A DNA stretch of 64,000 bases from Campanula takesimana (lineage: Eukaryota > Streptophyta > Magnoliopsida > Asterales > Campanulaceae), in assembly GCA_026119855.1 (NCBI GenBank), contig JAOWBW010000163.1, positions 992,001 through 1,056,000 on the forward strand. The letters are read 5' to 3'. How positions within the stretch are numbered: position 1 is the first letter of the stretch; each line of letters begins with the position of its first letter. A program made the translations under genes and the position numbers. The notes beneath the pieces are model-generated. The model saw nothing but the letters and a program-made list of their open reading frames with translations, searched no databases and had not been told where the DNA came from. This document shows, piece by piece, positions 35,601-46,790 of this stretch.

Positions 35601-35829
35601 GGTGAAACCCAGAAACATCATTGTGGGAGATTTGGTCCTAAGACAACACCCTCCTAATGCCATGAACCCCCTTGGAAAATGGGGACCCCGATGGATTGGT
35701 CCGTATGTGGTCAAGAAGATACTAAGCGGCGATGCAGTCCGACTCGTGGACTTAGACGGAGATCAACTGCCAAAAGAAGTCAACCTCGACAAATTGAAGA
35801 GGTTTTACGTCAATAAACGAAGACCATAA
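32604..35829 (+). pseudogene. Element D RT-RNase H-integrase (frameshift, two stops)
   Basis: Pol enzymes. RT (32622-33600) keeps VDFRDLNKASPKD, a PFGLRNAGATYQR segment and the catalytic YVDDM at about 33195. The RT-associated RNase H-like region ends in a 7-bp tandem duplication of GTTCAGT near 33972-33986. That duplication shifts the frame and creates TGA at 33987-33989. In the shifted frame a second RNase H (FFDGAANKHG, TAEYEA) runs from 33990. The integrase zinc site (CAKC) and rve core (SDNGSHF about 35157) follow. TAG at 35053-35055 and 35350-35352 sit where this family has Trp, so both look like G-to-A changes. The C-terminal domain ends at 35829. Length and order are normal for the family; function is lost. 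Confidence 0.9.
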
Positions 35830-36219
35830 AAAAAAAAAAAAAAAAAAAAGCTCGCTAGGTTGAAAACCCGCAAGGGCGGCCTAGGCAAAAATTAGAGCAC
35901 GTGCAAAAAAAGAAGCCCGCTAGATTGAAAACCCGAAAGGGCGGTCTAGGCAAAAAACAGGGTGCACACAAAAAAAAAATGGTCTTCGTTTGTTTGAACT
36001 ACGGAGACCTGAGCCTCTACACTGGAGGAACGTAGGCAACCTTCGGGTGCGGTCTAAAACATAAACAAATACCCAAATCATTTCAAATTAACGAGATGCA
36101 ATTTTTATTCATTCACTAAATCATCTTTATCATTACAGTGAAAATGTTGAGCTAATAAAAGACATAAAATATTAAATCCTAAACAAGTGGTCTATTTTAA
36201 TTGCAATCTCTTGGGGGTA
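35830..36219 (+). repeat. Element D post-pol spacer with a two-copy repeat
   Basis: A poly-A run (35829-35849) is followed by two diverged copies, about 60-65 bp each, around 'gaaaacccg..agggcgg.ctaggc' (35850-35910 and 35911-35965). Within each copy GCTAGG and CCTAGGC flank the unit and could pair. I know similar phrases from 3' regions of Tat-type elements. No gene is seen in the rest. Confidence 0.6.
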
Positions 36220-37494
36220 CTAGGAAAAATCTAATTTTCTCTTGGCCTTTGAAGGACCACCCGGACGACCATCAATCCTACTCTTCTTGGGAGGCCTAGG
36301 GACACTGATGCGGACCGATATCTTCTGCGCAACCGAACGCCTCCGAGCATAAAATTCATCCAAGGGAGTACCGAAAGGGTCGGTCAGAATGTTGTTCACA
36401 TCAGCAGCAGCTTCCTTGTACCTCAAAGCACTGCTGGGCTCAAAATCCCTTCCTAGCAACTCCGCCCGAAGAGCATCTACCCAAGTAATGCCACGGTAGA
36501 CGGTACCAAGCAAATGATCCAAGTAACTCTCGGGAAGAAAAATGCTGCCCCGGTGCAATGGAGCGGAAACCCAACGGTCACGATCATCTCCCCAAGCCAA
36601 CTGAAGCTCATTCGAGAAGTCCGGGCCCATATAAGAAACTGGACGAAGTACCCCATTCCTCGGAAAAGGAATTATTTACTGACGAACGAACTGTCTCAAA
36701 ACCCGTTCTGGCTGATAAAACGAAGAGTCCCTCAATCCGGGTAAAACCACATGCTGGAAACCGAAAGTCCACTCCACAAAAGAGCGAAGACCCCAAGGAC
36801 ACCACTCAACATCAGCTGTTAGACGAGAAGCAAAAAATCTCCTCCAACCCTCTTCGGTCAAATCCCTAATCAGCAGCCGTCGCCTATGAACAGCAAAAGG
36901 AGAGAGGTCGCCATCCGCCACATAAAGCCTGAAATGCTCCCGAAGCCATATGGTTAAAAGCAAGGGGCTTCCTCGTCGCATCTCGCCTGTACGGTGCAAC
37001 TCGTCCAAACCATGTAAGGTCTCTCCTACAATAAGCGGAACTATGCTAAATCGCTGTCCTTTCGCCTGCAACACTATCTCAGCCAACTGCGCATCCGCAG
37101 TACCCAGAGGAGAGACAAACAAAACCTCGCTGAAAAGGCAGACAGCCATGGCCTTTCTCTTAAAGGACTGAACCGCGACATCTTCCGAATGCAAACTGAA
37201 GAACATCGGAAGCTCAGTTATGTCAACAACGGTCCCGTGCATCATCTTCTTCACTTCTCCGACAGGGAGATTCAGAATGTCAACCTAAGAATCAACAACA
37301 CTGCGGTAATACTTGGGGACGGCAATCCGACCGGCCAAAGGCATACCCATAATGGCCCCAAAATCGTCAACGGTCGGCACCATTTCATTAGCCGAAAAGT
37401 TGAATGTATGGCTATCACAATCCCAAAAGGCTGCAGCAGCCTTCAACAAGTCCCAATCCGGCTTCAATGTCCGCAAAGTAAAGGTTATAAGCAA
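36220..37494 (-). pseudogene. Element D antisense ORF, plant-mobile-domain-like
   Basis: A long reading frame runs on the strand opposite to the element. It is about 425 codons, interrupted only by TAG at 37285-37287 region and a stop near 36676-36678. The frame stays open upstream to about 37569 without an ATG. The N-terminal part has a 'TFTLRTLKPDWDLLKAA' to 'VPTVDDFGAIMGMP' stretch resembling the start of plant mobile domain (aminotransferase-like, DUF7745-type) proteins. The C-terminus is basic (RPPKKSRIDGRPG). Extra ORFs, some antisense, are known in Tat-lineage elements. Its role is unknown. No antisense promoter was identified. Confidence 0.6.
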
Positions 37495-38106
37495 GATTGG
37501 GTAATAGAATGGTGTTAAAAAATGGCAGAAAATGGCTGTTGGAATCGAATTGTCAACCAGAAGCTGATATTATAGATGTTGGAGGATCTTTTGGTCAGCA
37601 AGTGTCAGGCCCTGAATTTTGCCTCCCAGAGGCGCGCACCTCCCGACACCGGTATAAAAGGCGCGCGCGTCCCGTATCCAAGAGAGGAAGCGCCCGCGTC
37701 CCAGATGGAAGATGCTCCAGAAACAGCCCTTGTCAGTTCAAGAAGGAAGCCCAGGCACGTTCAAATGCCTTCCATCTACAAGAAAGATCAATCCCACCAA
37801 AAAGAGAAGCTCAAAACGACGACAGCAAACACCCAGCTGGGCACACATTAATTTGGTCCGCCCTTAAGGCATGTCTAAAAACTGAAATAAGATAGAAACT
37901 CCCACTCAAAGTAAGGCGTCTTTTACTTCTCAAAAGATCAGTTTTTACAATTCATCCCCAGCACAAAGCACTCCGCAGTCAACTGTGCCCGCACCCCGTC
38001 AAAAGTCAAAGTCAAACAGTCAAAGAACGACTCACGACAACAACTTGGTCTGGGATGATCTACGGAATCACTGCTTCATTATCAAGCAAGATCTACATCC
38101 ATTCAA

Positions 38107-38490
38107 AGCAAACGGTCCTCCGGGTCCCGCAACTTCAGCAAACGGTCCTCCGGGTCCCGCACTTCAGCAAACGGTCCTCCGGGTCCCGCAACTTCAGCAA
38201 ACGGTCCTCCGGGTCCCGCACTTCAGCAAACGGTCCTCCGGGTTCCGTACTTCAGCAAACGGTCCTCCGGGTCCTGCATTTCAGCAAACGGTCCTCCGGG
38301 TCCCGCACCTCAGCAAACAGGTCCCGCTTCCAGCAAACGGATCTCGCTCTCAGTAAACAGGTCCCGCCTCCAGCAAACGGATCTCGTTCTCAGCAAACAG
38401 GTCCCGCTTCCAGCAAACGGATCTCGCTCTCAACGAACAGATCCCGCTTCCAGCAAACGAATCCCGCTTCCAGCAAACGAATCCCGCTAT
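38107..38490 (+). repeat. Element D minisatellite with 29/30-bp and 20-bp units
   Basis: Seven units of 29-30 bp (AGCAAACGGTCCTCCGGGTC plus CCGCACTTC) run from 38107 to about 38310. They pass without a break into about nine 20-bp units (CAGCAAACRGRTCYCGCTTC). The short unit looks like the long one lacking GTCCTCCGG. Tandem repeats in this place are typical of Ogre/Tat elements. Confidence 0.88.
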
Positions 38491-38492
38491 TA

Positions 38493-38568
38493 GCAAAGCC
38501 GCTCACACAGGGAGCGCACCCTTATCTCTCAAAGCCGCTCACACAGGGAGCGCACCTCTATTCTCTGC
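38493..38568 (+). repeat. Element D two-copy 37-bp repeat
   Basis: 'aaagccgctcacacaggg' plus 'agcgcacc' occurs twice in a row. It ends about 110 bp before the 3' LTR. Confidence 0.7.
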
Positions 38569-38680
38569 AATTTCAAATTCCTGCTTTTATCGAGTCTTTT
38601 CCTTTTCTTGGTGATGTCCTAGGCGGATGTTTGTCTTTCGTCGGCACGTTTGCTTCGCAATCCACGCCGCCGAGTGGCTC

Positions 38681-39697
38681 TATAGACACCCCGCCTTGGA
38701 CCGCTCACCCCGATTGCACACTTGATTTTGTGTTTCTCCCTCTTTTAAGTGTTTCCTGTTAGTTTCTGTTACTTTGGTTAAGTTCCAGACGGACTCCGTT
38801 AAGTCCCGGGACTAAACTGAAAAACATTTCTAACTTTCTAGTCCATTCTGTCAAAAATCGCTTCTCAGAGTCGCGCGCCTCCGCCCCTTGAGGCCAGACG
38901 CGCGCGCCTTCTGCCGCCTAGGTGGGATGCGAGCGCTTCTGGGGCGTGTCAGTTACAAATTCTGCCCAAGAATCTCTCCCTTACTCATTATACATGATTT
39001 TGCCCGGGAAAGATTTCTTGGAGACTCCGTTTGGCCCCAAAAACAGTCAATTTTCAACTATAAAAACCCCTCCAATCCATCATTGGAGGAGGACTGGAAA
39101 CAATAATCATTTTAGACCTTTTACTCACTCTTTGCCTAGACCTTTCATTTGGGATTTCTTCAACAAAAGTACTCAACCTCTTCTTCAAGGCTTGACAAGA
39201 GGTTCTCTTTTCGAAGAATACTATAGGTAAATGTTTTAAGCACTTCTCTCTTCTTCTTCTTCTTCTTCTTCTTCTTCTTCTTCTTCTTCTTCTTCGATCA
39301 AATGTGCAATCACCCAAAACCATTTGGGACATGACACCAACGGTCCTTTCATTACATTGAATTGGCCTAGGAGTTATCTCCCTACATTTCAAACTCTAAA
39401 ACCCCTTTTTATCATCATTTTAATAGGAAGAACACATTTATCTTAGAAAGTGAATTATGAACAAACAAGACCGACTTTGCTCTGGCGAAATGGGTGTTTA
39501 AGTACTTCCCATTTCGTAACTAACCCCCGAACCCCTCATCCCAAAGAATCTCTGTTTTCGTAAATCAAACTTAGGCTCATAAACATTAGGTTTTCTTACG
39601 TTCCTCAAAAACGTGGGTGGCGACTCTAAAACACAATTAGACATCCTAGGTTAATTCACGCGCTCTAGCCAAGCCGTGGTTCCCCGGGGTATCTACA
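38681..39697 (+). repeat. Element D 3' LTR
   Basis: A 1017-bp partner of 26882-27896. Its first bases are TATAGACACC instead of TGTAGACACC, so the terminal TG has become TA. The sequence just before (cgccgagtggctc) is not a good polypurine tract. Confidence 0.92.
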
Positions 39698-39702
39698 ACG
39701 AC

Positions 39703-40665
39703 ATTCCTACACTTTAATCTGTAAAGACTTGGTTAGGAAAGTGTTTCGCAATGAAAGATATGGGTGAAGCCGCATATACCCTTGGCATTAAGATCTATAG
39801 AGATAGATCAAAGAAGCTAATTGGTTTAAGCCAAAGTACATACATTGACAAGGTACTTAGAAGGTTCCGCATGGAAGAATGAGGACACTTGCCAGTGTTA
39901 CATGGAGTTTCTCTAAGCAAGACTAAATGTCATAAGACTAATGATGAGCGTGAGAAAATGAGTGAGATTCCATATGCTTCGGCAATTGGATCCATCATGT
40001 ATGCCATGATATGTACTAGGCCGGATGTATCTTATGCTTTGAGCATGACGAGTAGATATCAATCCAACCCCGGTGATAGTCACTGGATGGCTGTTAAAGC
40101 GATTCTTAAGTACTTGAGAAGGACTAAAGAATCATTTTTAATCTATTGAGGTATGGAAGATGATCTCGTTGTAAATGGTTACACGGATGCAAGTTTCCAA
40201 ACCGACAAAGATGATAGTAGATCGCAATCGGGTTTTGTGTTTATGTTGAATGGTGGAGCTGTAAGCTGGAAGAGTTCTAAGCTAAGTACAGTCGATGATT
40301 CTACAACTGAAGCTGAGTATATTGTTGCATCAGAAGCTGCAAAGGAAGTTGTTTGGATTAAGAAGTTCATTGGTGAACTTGAGGTGGTTCCTAGTATTGC
40401 TAATCCAATAGACCTTTATTGTGATAATAATGGTGATATTTCTCAAGCAAAGGAACCAATGGCACATAAGAAATCCAAACACATACTAAGGAGTTTTTAT
40501 ATCATTTGAGAAATCGTAGATAGAGGAGACGTAAATATATGCAGAGTACCAACTGATAATAACGTAGCAGACCCGCTAACAAAGGGACTTCCACAATCTA
40601 AACATGATGGTCATGTTAGGTCTATGGGTATTAGATACATGGGAGATTGGGCCTATGGCAAGTGA
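39703..40665 (+). pseudogene. Element A polyprotein, RT end and RNase H
   Basis: This is the last part of A's polyprotein, colinear with 20150-21108 of C. RT palm/thumb (YILGIKIY equivalent) is followed by a small deletion near 39880, the RT connection (ASAIGSIMYAM), TGA at 40147-40149 (Gly in C) and RNase H (YTDASF, TEAEYI). A TGA at 40507-40509 replaces the Arg of C's IIREIV. The frame ends at TGA 40663-40665, three codons beyond the stop of C. Confidence 0.88.
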
Positions 40666-40670
40666 GAGAT

Positions 40671-41363
40671 TGTTAGTGTTGTTGCCCTAGGCACGTTTAT
40701 TTAAACGTTATGTATGTTATCATTTTATTCATATTAATAAAGAGATATTTTGATTATTATTATTGTTCATGTTTACTTATAATAATCTCTGTCCCTAGTA
40801 CTTATGAAGCACTAATATAAGTCTGAATGATCATGGGATGATCATGTTAGACTTATGGGTACTTGTTGGGGAACAAGGTACTGGACATGACCCGCTCTAT
40901 GATATTTATGTCATGGTTAATGTCATATATAGATCTCATATTAGTTATGTCATTTGAATCCTTAGACATGAAGTTATTATAGTCTTCCACTTGATGAACA
41001 TTATGTTTGACATATTCAAACGCTACCTTTAACCAGGTAGTTATAAAGGGTATGATTGGCACAATCGGATTCACGCAGGGAAGAATAATAAGCTAAATGG
41101 ATTTGTCCCTCTTCGGAGAGATGTCAAGCTTGGGCCCCTCGTAGAATAATGTTGATGAAATATTTGGCCAAACTCAAATGAATTGATTGAATCATTGTCA
41201 TTTGGATTATCAACATATTCGGAATCGATAAAGTATTGAACAAATACAAGTTGACTCAATGACCATGACTTGTGTTCAATGAAATCATGGACAAAGGGAT
41301 TGTGACATGTTCTATAAAGGAATACGAACTTGTATATAGTTACACTATTTGGGTAAGTATGAC
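40671..41363 (+). repeat. Element A 3' LTR, first part
   Basis: It starts TGTTAGTGTT after the purine-rich GGCAAGTGAGAGAT. It is colinear with 14126-14815 of C's LTR. Interrupted at 41363 by element E; TSD ATGAC at 41359-41363. Confidence 0.92.
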
Positions 41364-43514
41364 TGTCGCACCCCAGACCCATGGTCCTACTTGGCCCCAC
41401 GCTCGGGACACGAGTGGAAGACGTTATAAAACACTTTTGAAAATTTTTCGAAATATACTTTCATAAAGTTTAACAAAATCACACTTGAAGTTCAAAGACT
41501 TCATTTAACTTTAAACAAACTTTACAACCAACTTTCACAACGAAAGTACTTAGCCTGAAGGCTTACAAACTTTTATACAAATGCACATACAACAACATTA
41601 TCCAAAATAGGTGTTACAATAGGAAGTACGGGTACTCTGCCCAAAAGGTTTTACATTTACATAATGTAACCTTAACAAAACAAGTCCCAACTCTTACCAC
41701 TCCAACGTCCTCCCGTGCCAAAGTGTCCTATCCCCTGGACTCGCATTTATCTAAAACAGTAAACAAATAAAGAGCGAGAATAAATCTCAGTAAGCTACTA
41801 AAATGCAACTACGTTCCACGCAAAAATGATAAGCATAAAGAACAATATCATAAGCATCACATAGCACATAGTATGATAGGTAAAAGCAACTCATATACCA
41901 CAAATACCACAAATGTCACACTCAGGTGGATACCAAGCCAAGGTTTACCAAATAAACATAACTGTCTGAGAATACCATCTGAGAAAACCAACTGAGAAAA
42001 CCATTTGAGAAAACCAACTGAGAAAACCATCTGAGCAGCATAAATAGCTGAAGCCGGGATCCCGAAAATCAAACCATAACCATAAGAACCAAAGTAACAA
42101 CGGGGGGAATATGACACAAAGTCATAACCCAAATGCTCACCCAAGGGAGCGATTCATCCCATCCAAGGCCAATCTGGACTGGGGAAACAGAAAAGGCAAC
42201 AGCGAAAAACCTTATAGTGAACTTCGCTTGTGTGCCACTATAGTTCTCCCACTGCCTGACTCAACGTACCAATGGAAATACTTATAGTGAACTTAATTTG
42301 TACCACTATAATTCTCCCACTGCCTGACACCACAACAAGTACCAGCTGGACTTTAAACATGAGCATAGAAATGAATATTTGCTTAAACAACAACCGGGGG
42401 CAAGCCAAACATAGCACAAAGATGAACCAATCCACACCACATCAAAAGATGTTCAACAATACCCAATTAACATTCAGTCAAATTCCACAACACATATGTT
42501 CACAAATGAACCAATTTCAAACACTAGAGTGTTCCACAACAACCCTCTAGGTACTCTAGGATATCACCTAAGACCTAGACCAAGATTAAACTCTAAATCA
42601 CTTGGATTGGAACAACTCAACATTTCAGCAATCATGGGCGGTCACCCATACCAGACTGGGCGGTCGCCCAAAATACCCTGTTCCAGACCAAACCTTTCAG
42701 ATAGCATGGGCGGTCGCCCAACCCATTCTGGGCGGTCGCCCAAAAACTTGACAGGCCCAAAACTTGCTAATTTTACTCCCTTCGTTTCACCGTCCCAAAA
42801 GTACTACACATTAACACTTATACTTCTTACATAATCCTTAACCAAAAGAACCCAAGAAACACTCTTATATTTTCCTTACCATTTCAAAACCAACTTTCCA
42901 AATACTCCCTTTGTCCCAAAATTACAAGTATCACAAATATTATCCAAATCACAAAAATAACAATTACAAGTATCAAGTATAACATATATGACCATTTTAA
43001 CATTTAAAGGGGAATTAGTAACTTACCTATTTTCGGAAAAAGTATCGCAGAAATATATTTTTTTCGGGTAGAAATGACCTATTCAACGCCCTGATTATTT
43101 TTATATAATTAGATTTTAAAACGGATAAGTAATTAAAAAGAAATAAATCGAAATAGGTTGAACTTACCTTTTCTTTTAACCCTAGGAATGTTGCAGAGTA
43201 TGTTAACACAGAGAAAGAGGGAGAAGAAGGATAAGTTTATAATTTTTTTTACCCCTTTCTTATACTTTGGTCACTTGACTTTCCAGTTGAACAATTAAGC
43301 CCCTAAAGTTATATTTTCACAAAGGACCCTAAAGTTTCAACTTAATCATTTAACTTCTTTAACCATTATTACTACTAACTAAGTAAATAACATAATTAAT
43401 CAAGTAAGATGTGCAGGTCATAAAATATGATGCAACACATAAAATGCACACATAAGTCAAATAAAAATCCCTAAAAATATAAAATAAATAGGGACGGGTT
43501 TTAGGGTCGTTACA
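41364..43514 (-). repeat. Element E 3' LTR (element sense)
   Basis: Plus-strand ends are TGTCGCACCC and GTCGTTACA. It holds a tandem of a 13-bp unit (about 41962-42035), a duplicated stretch of about 75 bp around 'cttatagtgaac...cactgcctgac' (42206-42330) and four GGGCGGTCGCCC palindromes (42636-42741). Confidence 0.94.
42636..42741 (-). repeat. Four GGGCGGTCGCCC palindromes in E LTR
   Basis: Copies start near 42636 (one mismatch), 42658, 42708 and 42730. GGGCG and CGCCC pair around a 2-nt centre. The same four sites are in the other LTR at about 49374-49478. Confidence 0.88.
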
Positions 43515-43530
43515 ATCACTCCCCCTTAAA
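43515..43530 (-). other. Element E polypurine tract
   Basis: Read on the minus strand the sequence is TTTAAGGGGGAGTGAT, directly before the LTR start TGTAACG. It is a good polypurine tract. Confidence 0.85.
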
Positions 43531-43554
43531 GAAAATTCGTCCCGAATTTTAGGG

Positions 43555-46500
43555 TTACTTACCTAGGCCCTCAAACAACCATGGGTACTTTCTCTCGATC
43601 TCCTCCCGAAGCTCCTGATTCTTCCACATTATGGTTCCTCCACACAACTCGAACAAGAGGAATACTCTTATTTCTCAATTCTTGGACCTTTGAATTAATG
43701 ACTTGGACTGATACTCTTCGTAAGACATACTCGGCTCAATATCCTCGGGAACCTCAGATAGAACATGTGAAGGATCATACACATACTTCCGAAGCATAGA
43801 GATATGAAATACATTATGAATCTTATCAAGAGAAGGAGGTAATGCAAGACGATAGGCATGATCTCCAACTCTTCTAAGAATCTCAAATGGACCAATATAC
43901 CTCGGAGCAAGCTTGCCTTTCTTTCCATATCTTCGAATACCAACCTTACGTGAAACCTTCAAAAACACAAAGTCACCCTTTTCGAACTCAAGGTCTCGCC
44001 TCCGGTGATCGGCATAGCTTTTCTGTCTACTCTGAGCAGTACTCAAACGATCCCGAATAAGCTTAACCTTCTCAACTGAATCATTAACCATCTGAACACC
44101 CCAAATCTTGGCTTCTCCTACTTCATCCCAACAGATAGGAGACCGACATTTCCTCCCATACAAGGCTTCATAAGGAGCCATCCTAATACTCGACTGAAAA
44201 CTATTGTTATAAGCAAATTCCACGAGAGGTAAATGAATATCCCAAGAATCTGCAAAATCAACTGAACAAGCCCTCAACATATCCTCAAGAATCTGAATGG
44301 TTCTTTCTGACTGACCATCTGTTTGAGGATGAAAAGTTGTACTAAACTTCAATTCTGAACCCAAAGCCTTCTGAAATGCTTGCCAAAACCGAGATGTGAA
44401 TCTAGGGTCACGATCAGACACAATGCTCACTGGAACTCCATGTAACCTCACGATCTCATTAATGTACAAGGTTGCAAGCCTTTTCATAGAATAACTAATC
44501 TCAATAGGTAGAAAATGAGAAGACTTTGTCAATCTATCAACAATCACCCAAACTGCATCAAACCTTCTTCGTGTACGAGGTAACCCTGTCACAAAATCCA
44601 TAGTAACATGTTCCCACTTCCATGCAGGAAGGTTGAAGCAATCCCACGGGCCTTTGATGATCAGCTTTAACTTATTGACATGTTAAACACTTGGATACAT
44701 AATCTGCTATTTCCCTCTTCATATTATTCCACCAAAAGTGTTGCTTCAAATTCTGATACATTTTAGTACTCCCAGGATGAATAGTATACCTCAATTTATG
44801 GCCTTAATCAAGAACTTGGTGTTTAATCCCATCAACATTAGGCACACACAATCGACCTCTGAAAGTCAATACCCCTTCAGAACTGAGAGAGAAATCCTCA
44901 AATTTACCATCTTTGATTTTATCCATAATCTTTACCAACTCCGGGTCATCCTTCTGAGCTTCTTTTATTTGTTGAATTAAAGTTGGTAATACTCGAATGT
45001 TTGCAAAAATAGCTCCATGCTTTGACTCATACGGATCCCAATCTCGAGCATCCTCCAACATCTTCCATTCACGCACCATCAATGAAGCCATATAAGATTT
45101 CCGGCTATTGGCATCAGCTACTACGTTTGCTTTACCCGGATGATAAGAGATAGTACAATCATAGTCCTTCAGTAACTCCATCCATCTTCTTTGCCTGTTA
45201 TTCAACTCCTTTTGAGAGAAAAGATACTTCAAACTTTGATGATCGGTAAAAATCATAAATTTTGCTCCATAAAGATAATGTTTCCACTTGTGCAACGCAA
45301 AGACAATAGCCGCAAGCTCCATGTCATGGGTAGGATAATTCTGCTCACTCGGAGTCAACTTCTTCGAAGCATACGCAATCACCCTGCCATTTTTCATTAA
45401 TACGCACCCGAGGCCTTCTTTAGAAGCATCACTATATATTACCAAATCATCATTACCATTAGGTAGGGCAAGAATAGGAGCTGTAGTCAATCTCTTCTTC
45501 AACTCTTCAAAGCTAACTTGACATTTTTCATTCCACACATAAGGAATATTCTTTCGAGTCAACTGAGTCAAGGGAGTTGCAATCTTAGAAAACCCCTCAA
45601 TGAACCTTCTGTAGTACCCGGCTGACACCAAGAAGCTTCGAATTTCTGTAACTGATTCTGGCCTCTTCCAATTCACAATAGCCTCAATCTTGGATGGATC
45701 AACTAATATACCTTTATTAGAAATCACGTGCCCAAGAAAAGATACTTCATCGAGCCAAAAAGCACACTTACTGAATTTAGCAAACAACTGCTTATCACGA
45801 AGAATAGATAAAACCATTCGTAAATGCTGTTCATGTTCCTCCCGAGACTTGGAATAAACAAGAATATCATCAATAAATACAACCACGAAGGTATCAAGAT
45901 AAGGTTTAAAGACCCTATTCATCATATCCATAAAAACAGCCGGAGCATTAGTCAACCCGAAAGGCATAACAAGAAACTCATAATGGCCATATCTACTACG
46001 GAAAGCAGTTTTAGAAATGTCTTCAGAACGGATTTTCAACTGGTGATACCCACTCCTCAAGTCAAGTTTTGAAAAGACAACCGACCCTTGAAGTTGATCA
46101 AATAAATCATCGATATGAGGAAGCGGATATTTGTTCTTTATAGTTACCTGATTCAGCTTTCTGTAATCAATACACAATCTCAGGGACCCATCTTTCTTTT
46201 TGACAAATAACACTGGAGCTCCCCACGGAGATACACTAGAACGAATGAATCCTCGATCAAGTAACTCTTGTAACTGAACCTTCAACTCTTTCAACTCAGC
46301 TGGGGCCATTCTGTAAGGTGCCTCAAATATAGGAGCTGTACCTGGAAGTAAGTCAATACAGAACTCGATTTCCCGGTCAGGAGGCATAGCATACTCAGAA
46401 GAAAATATATCTGAAAATTCTTTAACAATAGGCACATCCTCTATATCAGGAACCCTTTTAGTAGTATCCAAAACACTAGCCAAATACCCCGCACAACCAC

Positions 46501-46663
46501 GGTTCAACAACTTTCTAGCCTTCACATAAAAAATAATACGAATCTCTCTACCCCAGGGAACAGTTTCAAAAGTAAATTTAGGAACATTAGGTATACAAAA
46601 TGTGACCACCTTTTTAGCACAATCAACAGACGCATGATATTTACCCAACCAATCCATACCCAA
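43555..46663 (-). pseudogene. Element E RT-RNase H-integrase-chromodomain (broken)
   Basis: Pol of a chromovirus-like gypsy element. The frame 46663-44804 (619 codons) covers the end of protease (GMDWLGKYHASVDC), RT with FIDDILVYSK (about 45865), and RNase H (YSDASKEGLGCVL). It ends where the integrase zinc domain begins. The zinc region (44803-44602, CLTC then a stop) is frameshifted. Frame 44601-43675 carries the integrase core (MDFVTGLPRTRRRFD, SDRDPRFTSRFW, DGQSERTIQ) and the GPF-type C-terminal domain. A 1-nt loss near 43680 throws the chromodomain (IPLVRVVWRNHNVEE) out of frame; its tail is readable to a stop at 43555. No functional product is expected. Confidence 0.9.
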
Positions 46664-46790
46664 GATAATATCAAATCTTGTAATGGTAAGATAACTAAAT
46701 CAGCAGGTAAAACATGCTCACGTATATGCACATCACAAGAATGCAACACCTCATTGGTCACCAAACACTCCCCTATAGGAGTAGACACCT

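Larger units (their letters stand above)
26882..39697 (+). mobile_element. Element D: Ogre/Tat-type Ty3/gypsy retrotransposon
   Basis: A 12.8-kb element with TSD ACGAC (26877-26881 and 39698-39702), inserted in the RT of A. LTRs are 1015 and 1017 bp with roughly 2.4% divergence by eye. The primer binding site is of Ogre type. The order is gag-protease, then RT-RNase H-integrase, then an antisense ORF and minisatellites before the 3' LTR. The DGG protease motif and the extra 3' ORF fit the Tat/Ogre lineage. Five in-frame stops and one frameshift make it non-coding today. Confidence 0.92.

Noticed and set aside
37985..38762. Repetitive ORFs in several frames
   Set aside because: They are translations of the D minisatellite, whose 29- and 20-bp units are not multiples of three; no stable frame is conserved.
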